A stretch of 7,607 nt of DNA from an uncultured Selenomonadales bacterium (GCA_947302675.1 CAMYWI010000053.1:1-7607); one strand, 5' to 3'; positions 1-7,500 are shown, counted from the stretch's first letter. Notes: generated by a model from the letters alone, not told the origin. Numbers and translations: made by a program.

Positions 1-47
1 GCCAATCTGATTTGAACTTCGGCGTTAAATTTTTCTTGCTCGGTCAT
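1..47 (-). CDS. Second copy of small coiled-coil membrane protein, cut by the window edge
   Basis: Only the first 15 codons are inside the window; the gene continues past position 1. They read MTEQEKFNAEVQIRL, identical to the start of the gene at 126-383. I place the start at the ATG at 45-47. A GTG three codons upstream (54-56) is in frame, but the matching codon in the other copy is ATG, and in both copies the AAAGG ribosome binding site (59-63 here) would sit only two bases from that upstream codon. A weak -10-like AATAAT lies at 79-84 with no convincing -35. Function unknown; if the rest matches its sister copy it is a coiled-coil segment followed by one membrane helix. The gene could equally be truncated or diverged beyond the edge. 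Confidence 0.7.
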   Translation of the reverse strand, partial: MTEQEKFNAEVQIRL

Positions 48-83
48 TTTAATCACCGCCTTTGCTTATTTCGTACAGATTAT
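1..83. repeat. Direct repeat copy A (5' region of the small membrane protein gene)
   Basis: Positions 1-83 match 337-419 at a constant offset of 336 bases. Six of the 83 positions differ (56, 64, 65, 67, 72, 74), and all six are C/T or A/G transitions. The first 55 bases, which cover the beginning of the reading frame, are identical; the differences are confined to the leader. Similarity stops abruptly after position 83. The repeat may continue leftwards beyond the window. It is best explained as tandem gene duplication. Confidence 0.9.
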
Positions 84-125
84 TTGGAACTGCTTGATCA
101 AACGTAAAGCCGTGCGCGGTTAAGC

Positions 126-383
126 TCAAGATTTTAAAACGGACACTGCCGCAAACATTATTGCCCCGAATGCCACGACTGCCGCGATTACTATGTTTTG
201 AATCTTGTCGCCGAGCCGATCTATTTTTGCCTCCAGTGCCTTTCTGTCGGCGTCTTGCCTGTCTTGTATACGTCTCATGTCTTCGCGTTGTTGTTGTAAT
301 TCGTGAATGCACATTTCAAACTTCGCGTCTTGCTTTGCCAATCTGATTTGAACTTCGGCGTTAAATTTTTCTTGCTCGGTCAT
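126..383 (-). CDS. Small coiled-coil protein with one C-terminal membrane helix
   Basis: Function unknown. From the ATG at 381-383 the product has 85 residues. Residues about 5-60 are strongly charged and rich in Gln, Glu, Lys, Arg and Asp with heptad-like hydrophobics, so a long helix or coiled coil is likely. Residues about 63-83 form one hydrophobic segment (NIVIAAVVAFGAIMFAAVSVL), followed by a Lys-Ser end. There is no signal peptide, so the helix would anchor the charged part at the membrane. The architecture resembles XhlA-type phage haemolysin/holin accessory proteins, but no phage genes are nearby and that is only a shape similarity. An upstream in-frame ATG (390-392) is two bases from the AAAGG site at 395-399, so I prefer the downstream ATG (gap 11). 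It has its own promoter at 415-423. A second copy begins 78 bases downstream. Confidence 0.75.
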   Translation of the reverse strand: MTEQEKFNAEVQIRLAKQDAKFEMCIHELQQQREDMRRIQDRQDADRKALEAKIDRLGDKIQNIVIAAVVAFGAIMFAAVSVLKS

Positions 384-419
384 TTTAATCATCGCCTTTA
401 TTCATTTTGCACAGATTAT
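337..419. repeat. Direct repeat copy B (5' region of the small membrane protein gene)
   Basis: This is the partner of 1-83, with 77 of 83 bases identical. It covers the first codons, the ribosome binding site and most of the leader up to the -10 box of the gene at 126-383. Upstream of 419 the two copies differ completely: this copy has a perfect TATAAT plus a terminator behind it, while copy A has AATAAT and unrelated sequence. Confidence 0.9.
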
Positions 420-423
420 ATCA
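415..423 (-). promoter_or_regulatory. Extended -10 promoter of the small membrane protein gene
   Basis: Read on the minus strand, the sequence is TGATATAAT: a perfect TATAAT (415-420) preceded by the TGn extension. No good -35 hexamer sits 16-18 bases upstream, where the terminator stem and U-tract of the preceding gene lie; extended -10 promoters can work without one. Transcription would start near 408, giving a leader of about 25 bases before the ATG at 383. Confidence 0.6.
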
Positions 424-424
424 C

Positions 425-466
425 AAAAAAAGAATCAAGTCTTCGACTTTTTTAAGCCGGAGACTT
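425..466 (-). terminator. Intrinsic terminator of the HPr-like gene
   Basis: On the minus strand, 437-466 folds as AAGTCT, a C/A mismatch, CGGCTT, loop AAAA, AAGTCG, AGACTT. That is two six-base-pair stems (one G-U pair) around a single mismatch. After GATTC comes a run of seven T (425-431). It lies 45 bases after the stop codon of the gene at 512-856 and ends just before the -10 box of the next gene. Confidence 0.8.
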
Positions 467-511
467 TTTAAGTGGGTATTTTATGAGTGGGTGGGTTAAG
501 ATGATGTCAAG

Positions 512-856
512 TTAGCTGTTGCCGTCAGTCTCGCCCGCGATAATTTTTGAAATTTCACGGAAGGCGTCTTCGTTGCGCTCGCCCTTGATGTTGAGCACCA
601 AACTTTTGCCCGCGCATATTCCGAGATTGACGAGCGACAGGATACTTTTGTCCGTGCCGAACTTTTTACCCGACGCAATGCTTATCGAGCAATTTGTCTC
701 TTCGGCGACCTTGACGATGTGTGCGCTCTCTCTGAATCCGATAACGCCTTTGGCAACCATGATGAAGGAAACTTCCTTGCGCGGCGTCGTCTCGACAACC
801 GGCGCGGCTTTATAATTATGTTTTGTAACCTTGTTAGCTTTGTATGCGTGTTTCAT
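512..856 (-). CDS. HPr-like (Crh-like) protein lacking the phospho-histidine
   Basis: A 114-residue protein with an HPr fold (about residues 27-110). HPr carries phosphate in the sugar phosphotransferase system through His15, and in Gram-positive bacteria its Ser46 is phosphorylated by HPr kinase for catabolite control. A gapless alignment by eye to Bacillus subtilis HPr puts Gly40 at the His15 position, Arg42 at Arg17 and Glu43 at Pro18, while Ser71 matches Ser46 within a conserved KSI...LGI block. The protein should therefore be unable to pass phosphate through the histidine but could still be serine-phosphorylated, as in Bacillus Crh. A basic extension of about 26 residues (KHAYKANKVTKHNYKAA) precedes the domain, which is unusual for HPr. 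The start is the ATG at 854-856, set by AAGGAG at 866-871 with a nine-base gap; the frame stays open upstream to 952 but that part overlaps the leader and promoter. It has its own promoter (917-945) and terminator (425-466). The family call is firm; the regulatory role is inference. Confidence 0.85.
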   Translation of the reverse strand: MKHAYKANKVTKHNYKAAPVVETTPRKEVSFIMVAKGVIGFRESAHIVKVAEETNCSISIASGKKFGTDKSILSLVNLGICAGKSLVLNIKGERNEDAFREISKIIAGETDGNS

Positions 857-916
857 TTTTGGCAACTCCTTTTTAAAACTTTCTTTGAATCCTTTGCGCC
901 TCCCTGCGTCAAGTGT

Positions 917-945
917 ATTGTAGCAGAGCCGCCGCGTTCGGGCAA
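917..945 (-). promoter_or_regulatory. Sigma-A-like promoter of the HPr-like gene
   Basis: On the minus strand there is TTGCCC (940-945), a 17-base spacer and TACAAT (917-922), close to the consensus for the housekeeping sigma factor. Transcription would begin near 910, giving a leader of about 54 bases to the ATG at 854-856. A TTGACG at 907-912 lacks a good -10 partner and is probably incidental. Confidence 0.65.
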
Positions 946-1011
946 CGGGCATTCATTCTTGTTTCATGCGTAAATCGGTCGTGTTTTGTAATGAATTCCT
1001 TCCGATTCGAT

Positions 1012-1037
1012 AAAAAATGCCTCTCAAGTCGAGAGGC
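1012..1037 (-). terminator. Intrinsic terminator of nnrDE, possibly bidirectional
   Basis: A perfect seven-base-pair stem (GCCTCTC / GAGAGGC, 1019-1037) has a five-base loop and is followed on the minus strand by ATTTTTT (1012-1018). It starts nine bases after the stop codon of the gene at 1046-2602. The plus strand also has a T-rich tail after the stem (1038-1047), so it could stop transcription from either side. Confidence 0.9.
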
Positions 1038-1045
1038 TTTTATTT

Positions 1046-2602
1046 TTATGAGTTCTGATAGCCGATAGCTCGGAGCTTTTTAATGGCGTCGGGCAAGTGA
1101 TTCATAACGTCGGAGGCAATCAGCCCTTCCGCTTTTTCTTGCGCCGCGAAATTTCCTGCGGTACCTTGCAACCAGACGCCTGTTAGCGGCGCGAAGGGCG
1201 TTTGCTTCATGAGACCGGCAATCGTGCCCGCCAACACGTCGCCGCAACCGCCCGTTGCCATTGCGCTGTTGCCGAGCGGCGAGATAAAAATTTCTCCGTT
1301 CGGATAGCCGATGATTGTCGTCTCGCACTTGGCGATTATTATTGCCCTAAAAGCCTGCGCGGCGCGTCGGACTTCAGGGACAAGCGCGGGACGGAGTTTT
1401 TCGACGGGAATATCCAACAGCGCGGAGAGTTCGCCCAAGTGCGGCGTGAGGATTGGAATTTGCTTGCAGGCTTTGAGTTCGTCCACGTTGCCGTTGAAAG
1501 GATAGATTGCGTCGGCGTCGAGTATCAGCGGCTTGTCGACCTCCGCGACGATTTTCTTGACAAGAGCTTGAGTCTCGCTCTCGCGACCGAGTCCGCAACC
1601 GATTAAAATTGCGTCGGCTTTTTCTGCCAAGTCCAAGATTTTTTCTGCCGCCTTGTCGCCGCCGATTATCCCCTGCTTAACTTCGTCGAGCGTTGCCGTC
1701 ATGACTTCCGTTAATTTGACTTCGTAAATCGGATTGAGACTTTCGGGCGTCGCAAGTGTCACGAGACCCGCGCCGACTTTCATCGCGCTCATTGCCGCGA
1801 GAGACGCCGCGCCCGTCATGCCGCGCGAACCCGCCACGATTAAAATTTTCCCGCAAGTCCCTTTGTGCGAGTCTTTAGCCCGCGCAGGTAAAAAAGTTTG
1901 AGCGAGTTCGTCGTCAATCAGCGTTTGATGAATTTCGTCGTTCAAAAGTTCGGAAGGAATGCCGATGTTGTCGACAATGAGTTTTCCGACGTAAGACGCG
2001 CCAGGACAAATGTAATGACCGATTTTGGGCAAGCCAAGCGCGACCGTGCAATCAGCTTGCATAGCCGCCTCGCCGACTTCGCCCGTATCCGAATCGACGC
2101 CCGACGGAATATCAATCGCGACGGTAATTTTTTTCGCGGCATTGACCAAGCGAATCAAGCGGAGCGCGTTCGGACGAATCTGCCCGCTAAAGCCCGTGCC
2201 AAGTATCCCGTCAACGACCGCGTCGGAAAATCTCAACGTGACTTGCAGACGTTCCCAAGCCCTGTCGCTGTCGAGCTGTTGAAGTTCGACGCCCATGCCG
2301 CGCAGAATTCTCATCTGAACATTAACCGACGCCGTGCGGTGATCCTTGTCGCCGAGCAAAAAAATTTTCACGCGTGCGCCCGCGTTCGACAAATATCTTG
2401 CCGCAGTCAGTGCGTCGCCGCCGTTGTTGCCGCTACCCGCCAACACGCAGACGCTTTTCTTCGACACGTCGCCCAAAAGATTTTTCACCGCCTCGAAGAC
2501 ACGATGCCCCGCGCTTTCCATTAAAGACAGCTCCGGCAAGCCGTATTCCTCGACCGCGCTCTTGTCTATGTCGTGCATTTGTTTTGCCAATGCCACTTTC
2601 AT
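1046..2602 (-). CDS. nnrDE: Bifunctional NAD(P)H-hydrate epimerase / ADP-dependent NAD(P)H-hydrate dehydratase
   Basis: A cytoplasmic metabolite-repair enzyme of 518 residues, the usual length for the fused YjeF_N-carbohydrate kinase-like form. The N-terminal half (about 1-225) epimerises the R and S forms of damaged hydrated NAD(P)H; the C-terminal half (about 235-515) uses ADP to dehydrate the S form back to NAD(P)H. Visible motifs: GSGNNGGDA at 56-64 and AIDIPSGVDSDTG at 162-174 in the epimerase; HKGTCGKILIVAGS at 246-259, GCGLG at 335-339, LDADA at 361-365, LTPHLGE at 385-391, and NSAMATGGCGDVLAG at 445-459 with the conserved Asp455 in the dehydratase. Small departures from the usual motifs are Ala64 for Gly, Leu389 for Pro in HPGE, and Cys453 for Thr in GTGD; key acidic residues remain. 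The start ATG (2600-2602) follows GGGAGG (2611-2616) with an eight-base gap. It has its own promoter and terminator, so it is a single-gene unit. Confidence 0.96.
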   Translation of the reverse strand: MKVALAKQMHDIDKSAVEEYGLPELSLMESAGHRVFEAVKNLLGDVSKKSVCVLAGSGNNGGDALTAARYLSNAGARVKIFLLGDKDHRTASVNVQMRILRGMGVELQQLDSDRAWERLQVTLRFSDAVVDGILGTGFSGQIRPNALRLIRLVNAAKKITVAIDIPSGVDSDTGEVGEAAMQADCTVALGLPKIGHYICPGASYVGKLIVDNIGIPSELLNDEIHQTLIDDELAQTFLPARAKDSHKGTCGKILIVAGSRGMTGAASLAAMSAMKVGAGLVTLATPESLNPIYEVKLTEVMTATLDEVKQGIIGGDKAAEKILDLAEKADAILIGCGLGRESETQALVKKIVAEVDKPLILDADAIYPFNGNVDELKACKQIPILTPHLGELSALLDIPVEKLRPALVPEVRRAAQAFRAIIIAKCETTIIGYPNGEIFISPLGNSAMATGGCGDVLAGTIAGLMKQTPFAPLTGVWLQGTAGNFAAQEKAEGLIASDVMNHLPDAIKKLRAIGYQNS

Positions 2603-2631
2603 ACAAAAATCCTCCCGAAAAAATTTTATGC

Positions 2632-2660
2632 ATTATACCAAAGCGCGTCGACTTTTACAA
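2632..2660 (-). promoter_or_regulatory. Promoter of nnrDE
   Basis: On the minus strand there is TTGTAA (2655-2660), a 17-base spacer and a perfect TATAAT (2632-2637) preceded by TGG, which gives an extended -10. The expected start near 2625 leaves a leader of only about 23 bases, enough for the GGGAGG ribosome binding site. Close to ideal for a constitutive housekeeping promoter. Confidence 0.75.
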
Positions 2661-2675
2661 AAAATCGCCGCCGAT
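2659..2675 (-). terminator. Possible weak terminator after the 214-residue gene
   Basis: Fifteen bases beyond the stop codon of the gene at 2690-3334, the minus strand reads ATCG, GCGG, CGAT, then TTTTT. A four-base-pair stem (2664-2675) is short for a terminator, and the T-run overlaps the -35 element of the nnrDE promoter. If it is inefficient, the upstream operon would read through into nnrDE. Confidence 0.3.
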
Positions 2676-2689
2676 AAATTTATGAGTGC

Positions 2690-3334
2690 TCAAAAGAATC
2701 TGTCGAGGAAGGATTTTTTCTGCGGCTTTTTCTGCGCGGGAGCTTTCACGGGCGCGGGAGCCTTTTCGACTTCGACGGGCGCGGAGTTGGCGGCGGCTAT
2801 GTTGAAAAGCGCGGTCGCTATGTAATTTATTTTATTGAACTCCGCCTCCACGTCCTCGATGTTATGATCTTCGCTCTTGTTCACGGCGTCTATCGCCATT
2901 GAAAAAATTTCCTGCGAAATGGCGGCGTTCTGCGCGTCGTTCATGGAAGGGATTTTGCGATAATTTTCCTTGAGGCAATCGTTGCGCAACTCCTTTGTCA
3001 CGATATAGCGACGAACTTCGCCATAAACTTTTTCAAGCTGATTTTTGGCGTTGTCGAGAAGTTTATTTGCCTCTTTAAGAAGTTGCTCCTCGTCCGCCTT
3101 GCCGAGCTGCAAGCCTTTTAAATGTTTCTCGAACTCGACCAGCGTCACGCTCGTAACTTGGTAGCTGCTTTTCTCCGCCTTGTCCAAAAATTTTACCTTA
3201 TAGACCGAACGTTTCATGCCGGAGCCGACAGCCTTTTCGTTCGTGAAGTCGAGTAGCGAACGATTTGTCGGCACGAGCTTTTCTATGACAATGTAAATCG
3301 GCTTGAGTATGCGCTTTAAATCTTTTTCGTTCAC
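2690..3334 (-). CDS. Uncharacterised 214-residue protein, last gene of the zinc-ribbon/GTPase operon
   Basis: I do not recognise a family. Residues about 1-70 look like a small mixed fold (helix, then alternating polar and hydrophobic stretches such as KRSVYKVKFL and SYQVTSVTLVEF). Residues about 70-180 are mostly helical and charged, with likely coiled coil at 81-110. Residues 184-207 form a low-complexity Ala/Pro/Lys linker, and the protein ends in KKSFLDRFF, a short aromatic-basic tail that could be a docking peptide. There are no membrane segments, no signal peptide and only one cysteine (Cys120). It starts with GTG (3332-3334), supported by a perfect AGGAGG at 3345-3350 with a ten-base gap; the site directly follows the stop codon of the GTPase gene, leaving 18 bases between the two genes. 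It is very likely co-transcribed with the GTPase, so a partner or effector role is plausible but unproven. Confidence 0.8.
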   Translation of the reverse strand: MNEKDLKRILKPIYIVIEKLVPTNRSLLDFTNEKAVGSGMKRSVYKVKFLDKAEKSSYQVTSVTLVEFEKHLKGLQLGKADEEQLLKEANKLLDNAKNQLEKVYGEVRRYIVTKELRNDCLKENYRKIPSMNDAQNAAISQEIFSMAIDAVNKSEDHNIEDVEAEFNKINYIATALFNIAAANSAPVEVEKAPAPVKAPAQKKPQKKSFLDRFF

Positions 3335-3352
3335 AAATTTAATTCCTCCTGT

Positions 3353-4507
3353 CTAAATCGTCGGGATAATGCCTTCGCCCGCGAGCATCCACATGAGCGG
3401 ATCCAAAACTCTGTGCGGACGAACTCGCGCAAGGCGTTTATGAATATCGGGCGGTCTTCCGAAACTCGACACGCCGAAAACTCGCACGTCTTTAAAATTC
3501 GCGTCGATTGCTCCGAGAAAAGCCGTCTCGCCCTGCCGCGTGAGCCAATCGCGAATTTCAAGGTCAACCATTTTGCTATCCGAATCGACAAAGCCAAAGT
3601 TTTTAACGTGCGGGCTGTCCTTTAAAATAGTCGAGTCGGAGCTGAACCCGTTGACCATTTCGGCGAGCGCGTCAAGCTTTGTGATGACGACGGCGGCGCG
3701 ACGTTCAATCTTTTTGCCGGGCGCGATGTTGCAATTTCGGCGAATGTAATTCGACAGCGAATTGACCATGCTGACCATATTTGCGGGCGCGGAAGTCTGG
3801 CGTTCGGTCGCCATTGAGGCGTTGAGAGTTTCAAAGCGCAGTTCGCCGCGCACGCTCGGCAACAACAGCGGGTCGAACATTATCAAAAGCATTCGTGCGC
3901 CCGAAAGGTAGCGGCTGATTTTTGAATCAAGCGGCGTATAGTCGATGTGTTCGCAGTCTTCTCCGGCTCCGTCGTAAATCGTAAGGGCGCAAGTTGGAAC
4001 TTTTTCGCCGCGCCCCGAATTGTCAAGGAGCGTCCAAAGTTGTGGCTTGGGTGAAACGCCCGCCTCCGTGCCCTTTAAACAATGTCGCGCCTCGTAAACG
4101 TTTTGCTCGTTGATTTGCGCACGCATTGTCGTTTCAACGTCCATTGCCTGCAAGACCCACGGCAAACCCGAATATTTTAATTCGTGCAGGAGCGTTGTCA
4201 AGTAGCTTGACTTGCCCGCGCCCGCCACGCCGACCGCGCAGAAACTCAGAAATTTGTCGTGGAAAAGAATTTGCGGCGGCAATTTTTCTCCGCAGTACCG
4301 GCAAACCGCCTCGCGAATCGTCAAGCCGTGATTGCGGCAGAAACTTCTTTTGCACACGGGCAAGCGATTTTTAAATCTGTCAGTAAGCGAGAGTTTGACT
4401 TCGTGGCGGTTGTCTTCGTCGGGCACGCAAAAGAATTTCAAGTTGCCGAGCTTGAGCTTGCGCAGACAGTGCGGGCAAATGGCGGTCGAGTTTCGGAAAT
4501 TGAACAT
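3353..4507 (-). CDS. Zinc-ribbon P-loop GTPase-like protein
   Basis: A 384-residue protein with a Cys-rich N-terminus joined to a P-loop domain. Residues 1-80 carry C11-x2-C14, C27, C52, C57, H60 and C69-x2-C72, consistent with one or two zinc-binding sites. The nucleotide-binding part begins at about 88: Walker A is GVAGAGKSS (93-101); YDGAGED (178-184) contains a DxxG-type switch II motif (D179, G182); ITKLDA (275-280) resembles the guanine-specificity N/TKxD motif; and FGVSSFG (344-350) is in the position of the G5 loop. This order fits a TRAFAC-class GTPase; the layout recalls the DO-GTPase2-like families predicted in bacterial NTP-dependent conflict systems, but I cannot confirm that placement. 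There is no membrane segment. The ATG (4505-4507) follows CGAGG (4518-4522), a modest ribosome binding site, with only 16 bases after the upstream stop, so translation may be coupled. GTP rather than ATP use is inferred from TKLD. Confidence 0.8.
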   Translation of the reverse strand: MFNFRNSTAICPHCLRKLKLGNLKFFCVPDEDNRHEVKLSLTDRFKNRLPVCKRSFCRNHGLTIREAVCRYCGEKLPPQILFHDKFLSFCAVGVAGAGKSSYLTTLLHELKYSGLPWVLQAMDVETTMRAQINEQNVYEARHCLKGTEAGVSPKPQLWTLLDNSGRGEKVPTCALTIYDGAGEDCEHIDYTPLDSKISRYLSGARMLLIMFDPLLLPSVRGELRFETLNASMATERQTSAPANMVSMVNSLSNYIRRNCNIAPGKKIERRAAVVITKLDALAEMVNGFSSDSTILKDSPHVKNFGFVDSDSKMVDLEIRDWLTRQGETAFLGAIDANFKDVRVFGVSSFGRPPDIHKRLARVRPHRVLDPLMWMLAGEGIIPTI

Positions 4508-4523
4508 TTACTTATAACCTCGT

Positions 4524-7500
4524 TTATTTCTTCGGGACGGTCAAAGTTTCGGGGCGCGACGCCTTCAGCTCAAAATTCTGCTCGTCCTCTTTTGAAGTCA
4601 GGAGCTTGACGACTGTGCCCGCCGAAATATCTTTCCACGTATCGTTCGGCAATTCAATTTCGAGCCGCCCGCCCTTGTAGCCCGTCGGATATTCGCGAAC
4701 CGCGCCGAGCATTTTCGTTGCCGAGTCGCCCAACTCGATATTCATGCGCCCATCACGCCGACAAACCAAAAACATTTTCGGAGTAAGGTGCGCCTCGCTC
4801 TCGATAATCAGCTTGCAATCTTTGGCGTGAATTTCTTTCTTGAAAAGCCCGCTCGTGCCCCATTCCAAGTAGTACGAAATAATTTCCTTCGGGCGGTTGT
4901 TGAGGACAAGGGTACTGGGCGCGGAGTAGGCGGCGGAGCCGTCGCTGAACTTGTATTCGCCTATGACCGTGATATAAATTTCCTTCGGCGGCAGGTGGCT
5001 TTGTGCAATGAAAGTGTCCTGCGCGTACTTCGCCGCGTAAATGCGATTCATTTGCCGCGCCTTCGCCGTCTCAATCGTCGCGTAGAGTTCGTCGGCGTCG
5101 CGCGTGTTAATCTTGTAGTGAATCATGTAGAGTTTTTCGGGCACGGATTTTAAAACGAGTTTCAAGCCGCCCGCGTCGATTTGCGTTTTAGCGGCGTCAA
5201 TCTCGCAAGGCTCGACGTTCGCGCAGGTCACAACGTCATTGATAATTCCAAGCTCGCGTGTCGCGCTGATGACGGCGATTTTGGCGGTGTCGCTGTTCAA
5301 AGTGAACTCGCAAGCCTCGTCGGTGCTCTCCGCCTTTTTATAGACGACGCCGCTACCCAAAAGTTCGTCGACCTTATCAAGCGCGAAAATCTTTCTGTCA
5401 ATCTGCGCGGGTTCTTTCTTATCCGTGACTTCTTTAAACCAAATGGAAAAATCGCCCGTCGACTTCCACTTGAAGGAGACGCGCCCGCCCTTCACGCCGC
5501 AAATCAAATTCTCCACGAGCTTAGGCGGCTGTTCGGGCGTCAAGTTCACCGTCAAGCCGTGACTGTATTTATAATTCCGCTCAATCTTCCAAACCTTGTT
5601 ATAAATTTCCTCGCTGCGCCGCGCAAAATATTTCTCGTTGTTGGCGGCGTTGTCTTCGGCGGCGTAGTAGACGCACTGCAGGCGATACTGATACTGCTTG
5701 CGATTTTTAACGTTCCTGTCGACGAAGGAATTTTGCTCGCAATCGGCGATGACGACGCTTTTGCCCGCGCTGTCACTTCGCAAAATCCGAACGCCCAAGC
5801 AAGTTTCCGCCGGCAATCGCCAGATAAATTTGCAAGTGCCGTCCTCAGTCTTGGCGATTAACTTTTTCTCGTCAAGGTCGCTGTAGTGGACGGCGGTCGC
5901 GGATTTGGGCGCGGAAGTTGTTCCGAGCCGCGTCGCGAAAACGCTGTAGCCGTAAAGAATGCCGGGCTTAACGTCGGTGTCGGTGAACTCCAACTTCTCG
6001 GTGTTCTCAATCAAAATTTCTCCGTCGCGATAAGTTTGCGGCTCGCCGTCGATTTTCCTAATCAGCGTGTAGGTTACAGCCAAATCATTTGCGGCTTGCC
6101 ACGAGACATTACAAATCAGCGGGGCGGAGCTTGTCGACTTCGCGTTGACGGAAATTCTACCGCTCGGATTGGGCGGCGGCGAGTAATTTTCTTTAAGCGT
6201 GGCGATAATTGCGGGCGGAGTTTTGGGAGTGACGAGGCGCAAGCGATCCTGCGCGGGCTTGTAGTCTTTAAGCTTGCGCAAAATCTCGACGCAATCGCTT
6301 ACGGCTTTTTCGGGCGCGATTGACAGGCTCGGCAACTTTTTTTCCGCCCAAGAGTAAAGTTCGCGCTTTTTAAGCTCGGCGGCGGTTTTATTTATGCGCC
6401 ACTCGATTTTTTTAAGCTCGTGTGATTCGGGTTTGAGCTGGCGGGCTTTGGCGAGGAGCTTAACAATCTCCGCCGTGACGATGTTGACTGATTCGTCGGC
6501 ATTACGCGCTTGCTCGACCAAATCCAACATTGAGTTCGCGTCGCCGATGTACTTTGAAAAATTTCTAAGCTCGGTAAACGAAAAATCGCAAGCTGTGCAG
6601 TGCTCGGCGGTCGCGGGAATTTTCTTACCGCATTTCGGACAATCGACAAAAAAATTTTCGCCGCAGATCTTGCAAGTGGCGCGTTCGGCTTCTTCGCGCG
6701 TGCGGAAGTTTTCAAAGGCTCCGCAGTTCGCGCAGGTCATGCAGAAAGAATTTTCGCCGGCGTCGTCAATCGCCTCGTAGGGGTCGCGCAAAAGACCCGC
6801 CGCCTTATTGTAGAGCGCGGCACTCAGCTCGTAGTTCAAAAGATTGGGGAAGGTGCGGCGAATCCGATTAATGCAGTTGTCGGCAAAGTAATTATCGCGC
6901 TTGAAGAGTTCGGGCGCGGCTTTTATCTTGGCAAAAAAATCTGCGAGCGTCTCAATCTTGAGCGAGTGGTCGTATTTAAAGCGGCTGTCGTCGGTGTTGA
7001 AAACTTGCGTCTGCGCGAGGTTGAGCAACGCCTTAATCGATTGCCACTGCGCGATTGGTGCGGAAACTTTTTTAGCCTCTTCGCGAAAAATTTCTCTCAA
7101 CTCGTCCGTGTCGCGCCGTTTGTAAAAATCTGCCGACGGCTCAATCTGATTTTCAAGATAAAAAGCCAACTCGTACAGATCGTGAACTTGCGCGGACCAC
7201 GAGAAATTTTTAGCGTCGGGCACGGTTTGGAACGTCGCGAAATTTTTCCTCAGCTCCTCCATTACCGAATCCGCCAGGAAAAAGTTGTTCAGCGTCGCCA
7301 AAATCTTTTGCGTCGTCTTGACGGGTTTAATTTCAAAGCCCTGCTCGCGATAAGTCGCCTCGATTGTCGAAAGGCTCAGCCGTAACTTGTCGCGAACCTG
7401 CCGAATCTGCGATTGATTAACTTGAAGTGTGCCCTGCGTGTCGCCGCGTTGCAGGTCAATGTAAAGCCGCAACTCTTCTGTTCGCTGTTGCTTGAGTGAT

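Noticed and set aside
84..125. GC-rich inverted sequence between the two small gene copies as a terminator
   Set aside because: The stem is only three to four base pairs and no T-run follows, so I do not call it.
49..312. Alternative minus-strand frame of 87 codons overlapping the small membrane protein gene
   Set aside because: The product is a low-complexity Arg-rich string; the overlapping frame has a coherent coiled coil, a membrane helix, a promoter and a duplicated start.
126..383. Phage holin/XhlA identity for the small membrane protein
   Set aside because: Only the general layout (coiled coil plus one helix) matches; no lysis or phage gene is adjacent in the window.
857..952. Upstream in-frame extension of the HPr-like gene (32 more codons)
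   Set aside because: It covers the promoter -10 and the AAGGAG ribosome binding site, which points clearly to the ATG at 854-856.
910..957. Possible 15-codon leader peptide starting near 957
   Set aside because: No ribosome binding site, and it overlaps the promoter of the HPr-like gene, so it would not be transcribed from it.
1898..2524. Open frame of 208 codons on the plus strand
   Set aside because: It lies wholly inside nnrDE in antisense. The product is rich in Arg and Ala without recognisable motifs, as expected from the strong third-position bias of the real gene.
5181..5861. Open frame of 226 codons on the plus strand
   Set aside because: Antisense to the large zinc-ribbon protein, which has coherent domains across the same stretch; no ribosome binding site or family signal seen.
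6600..7385. Open frame of 261 codons on the plus strand
   Set aside because: Antisense shadow of the same large gene, overlapping its zinc ribbons and helical region.
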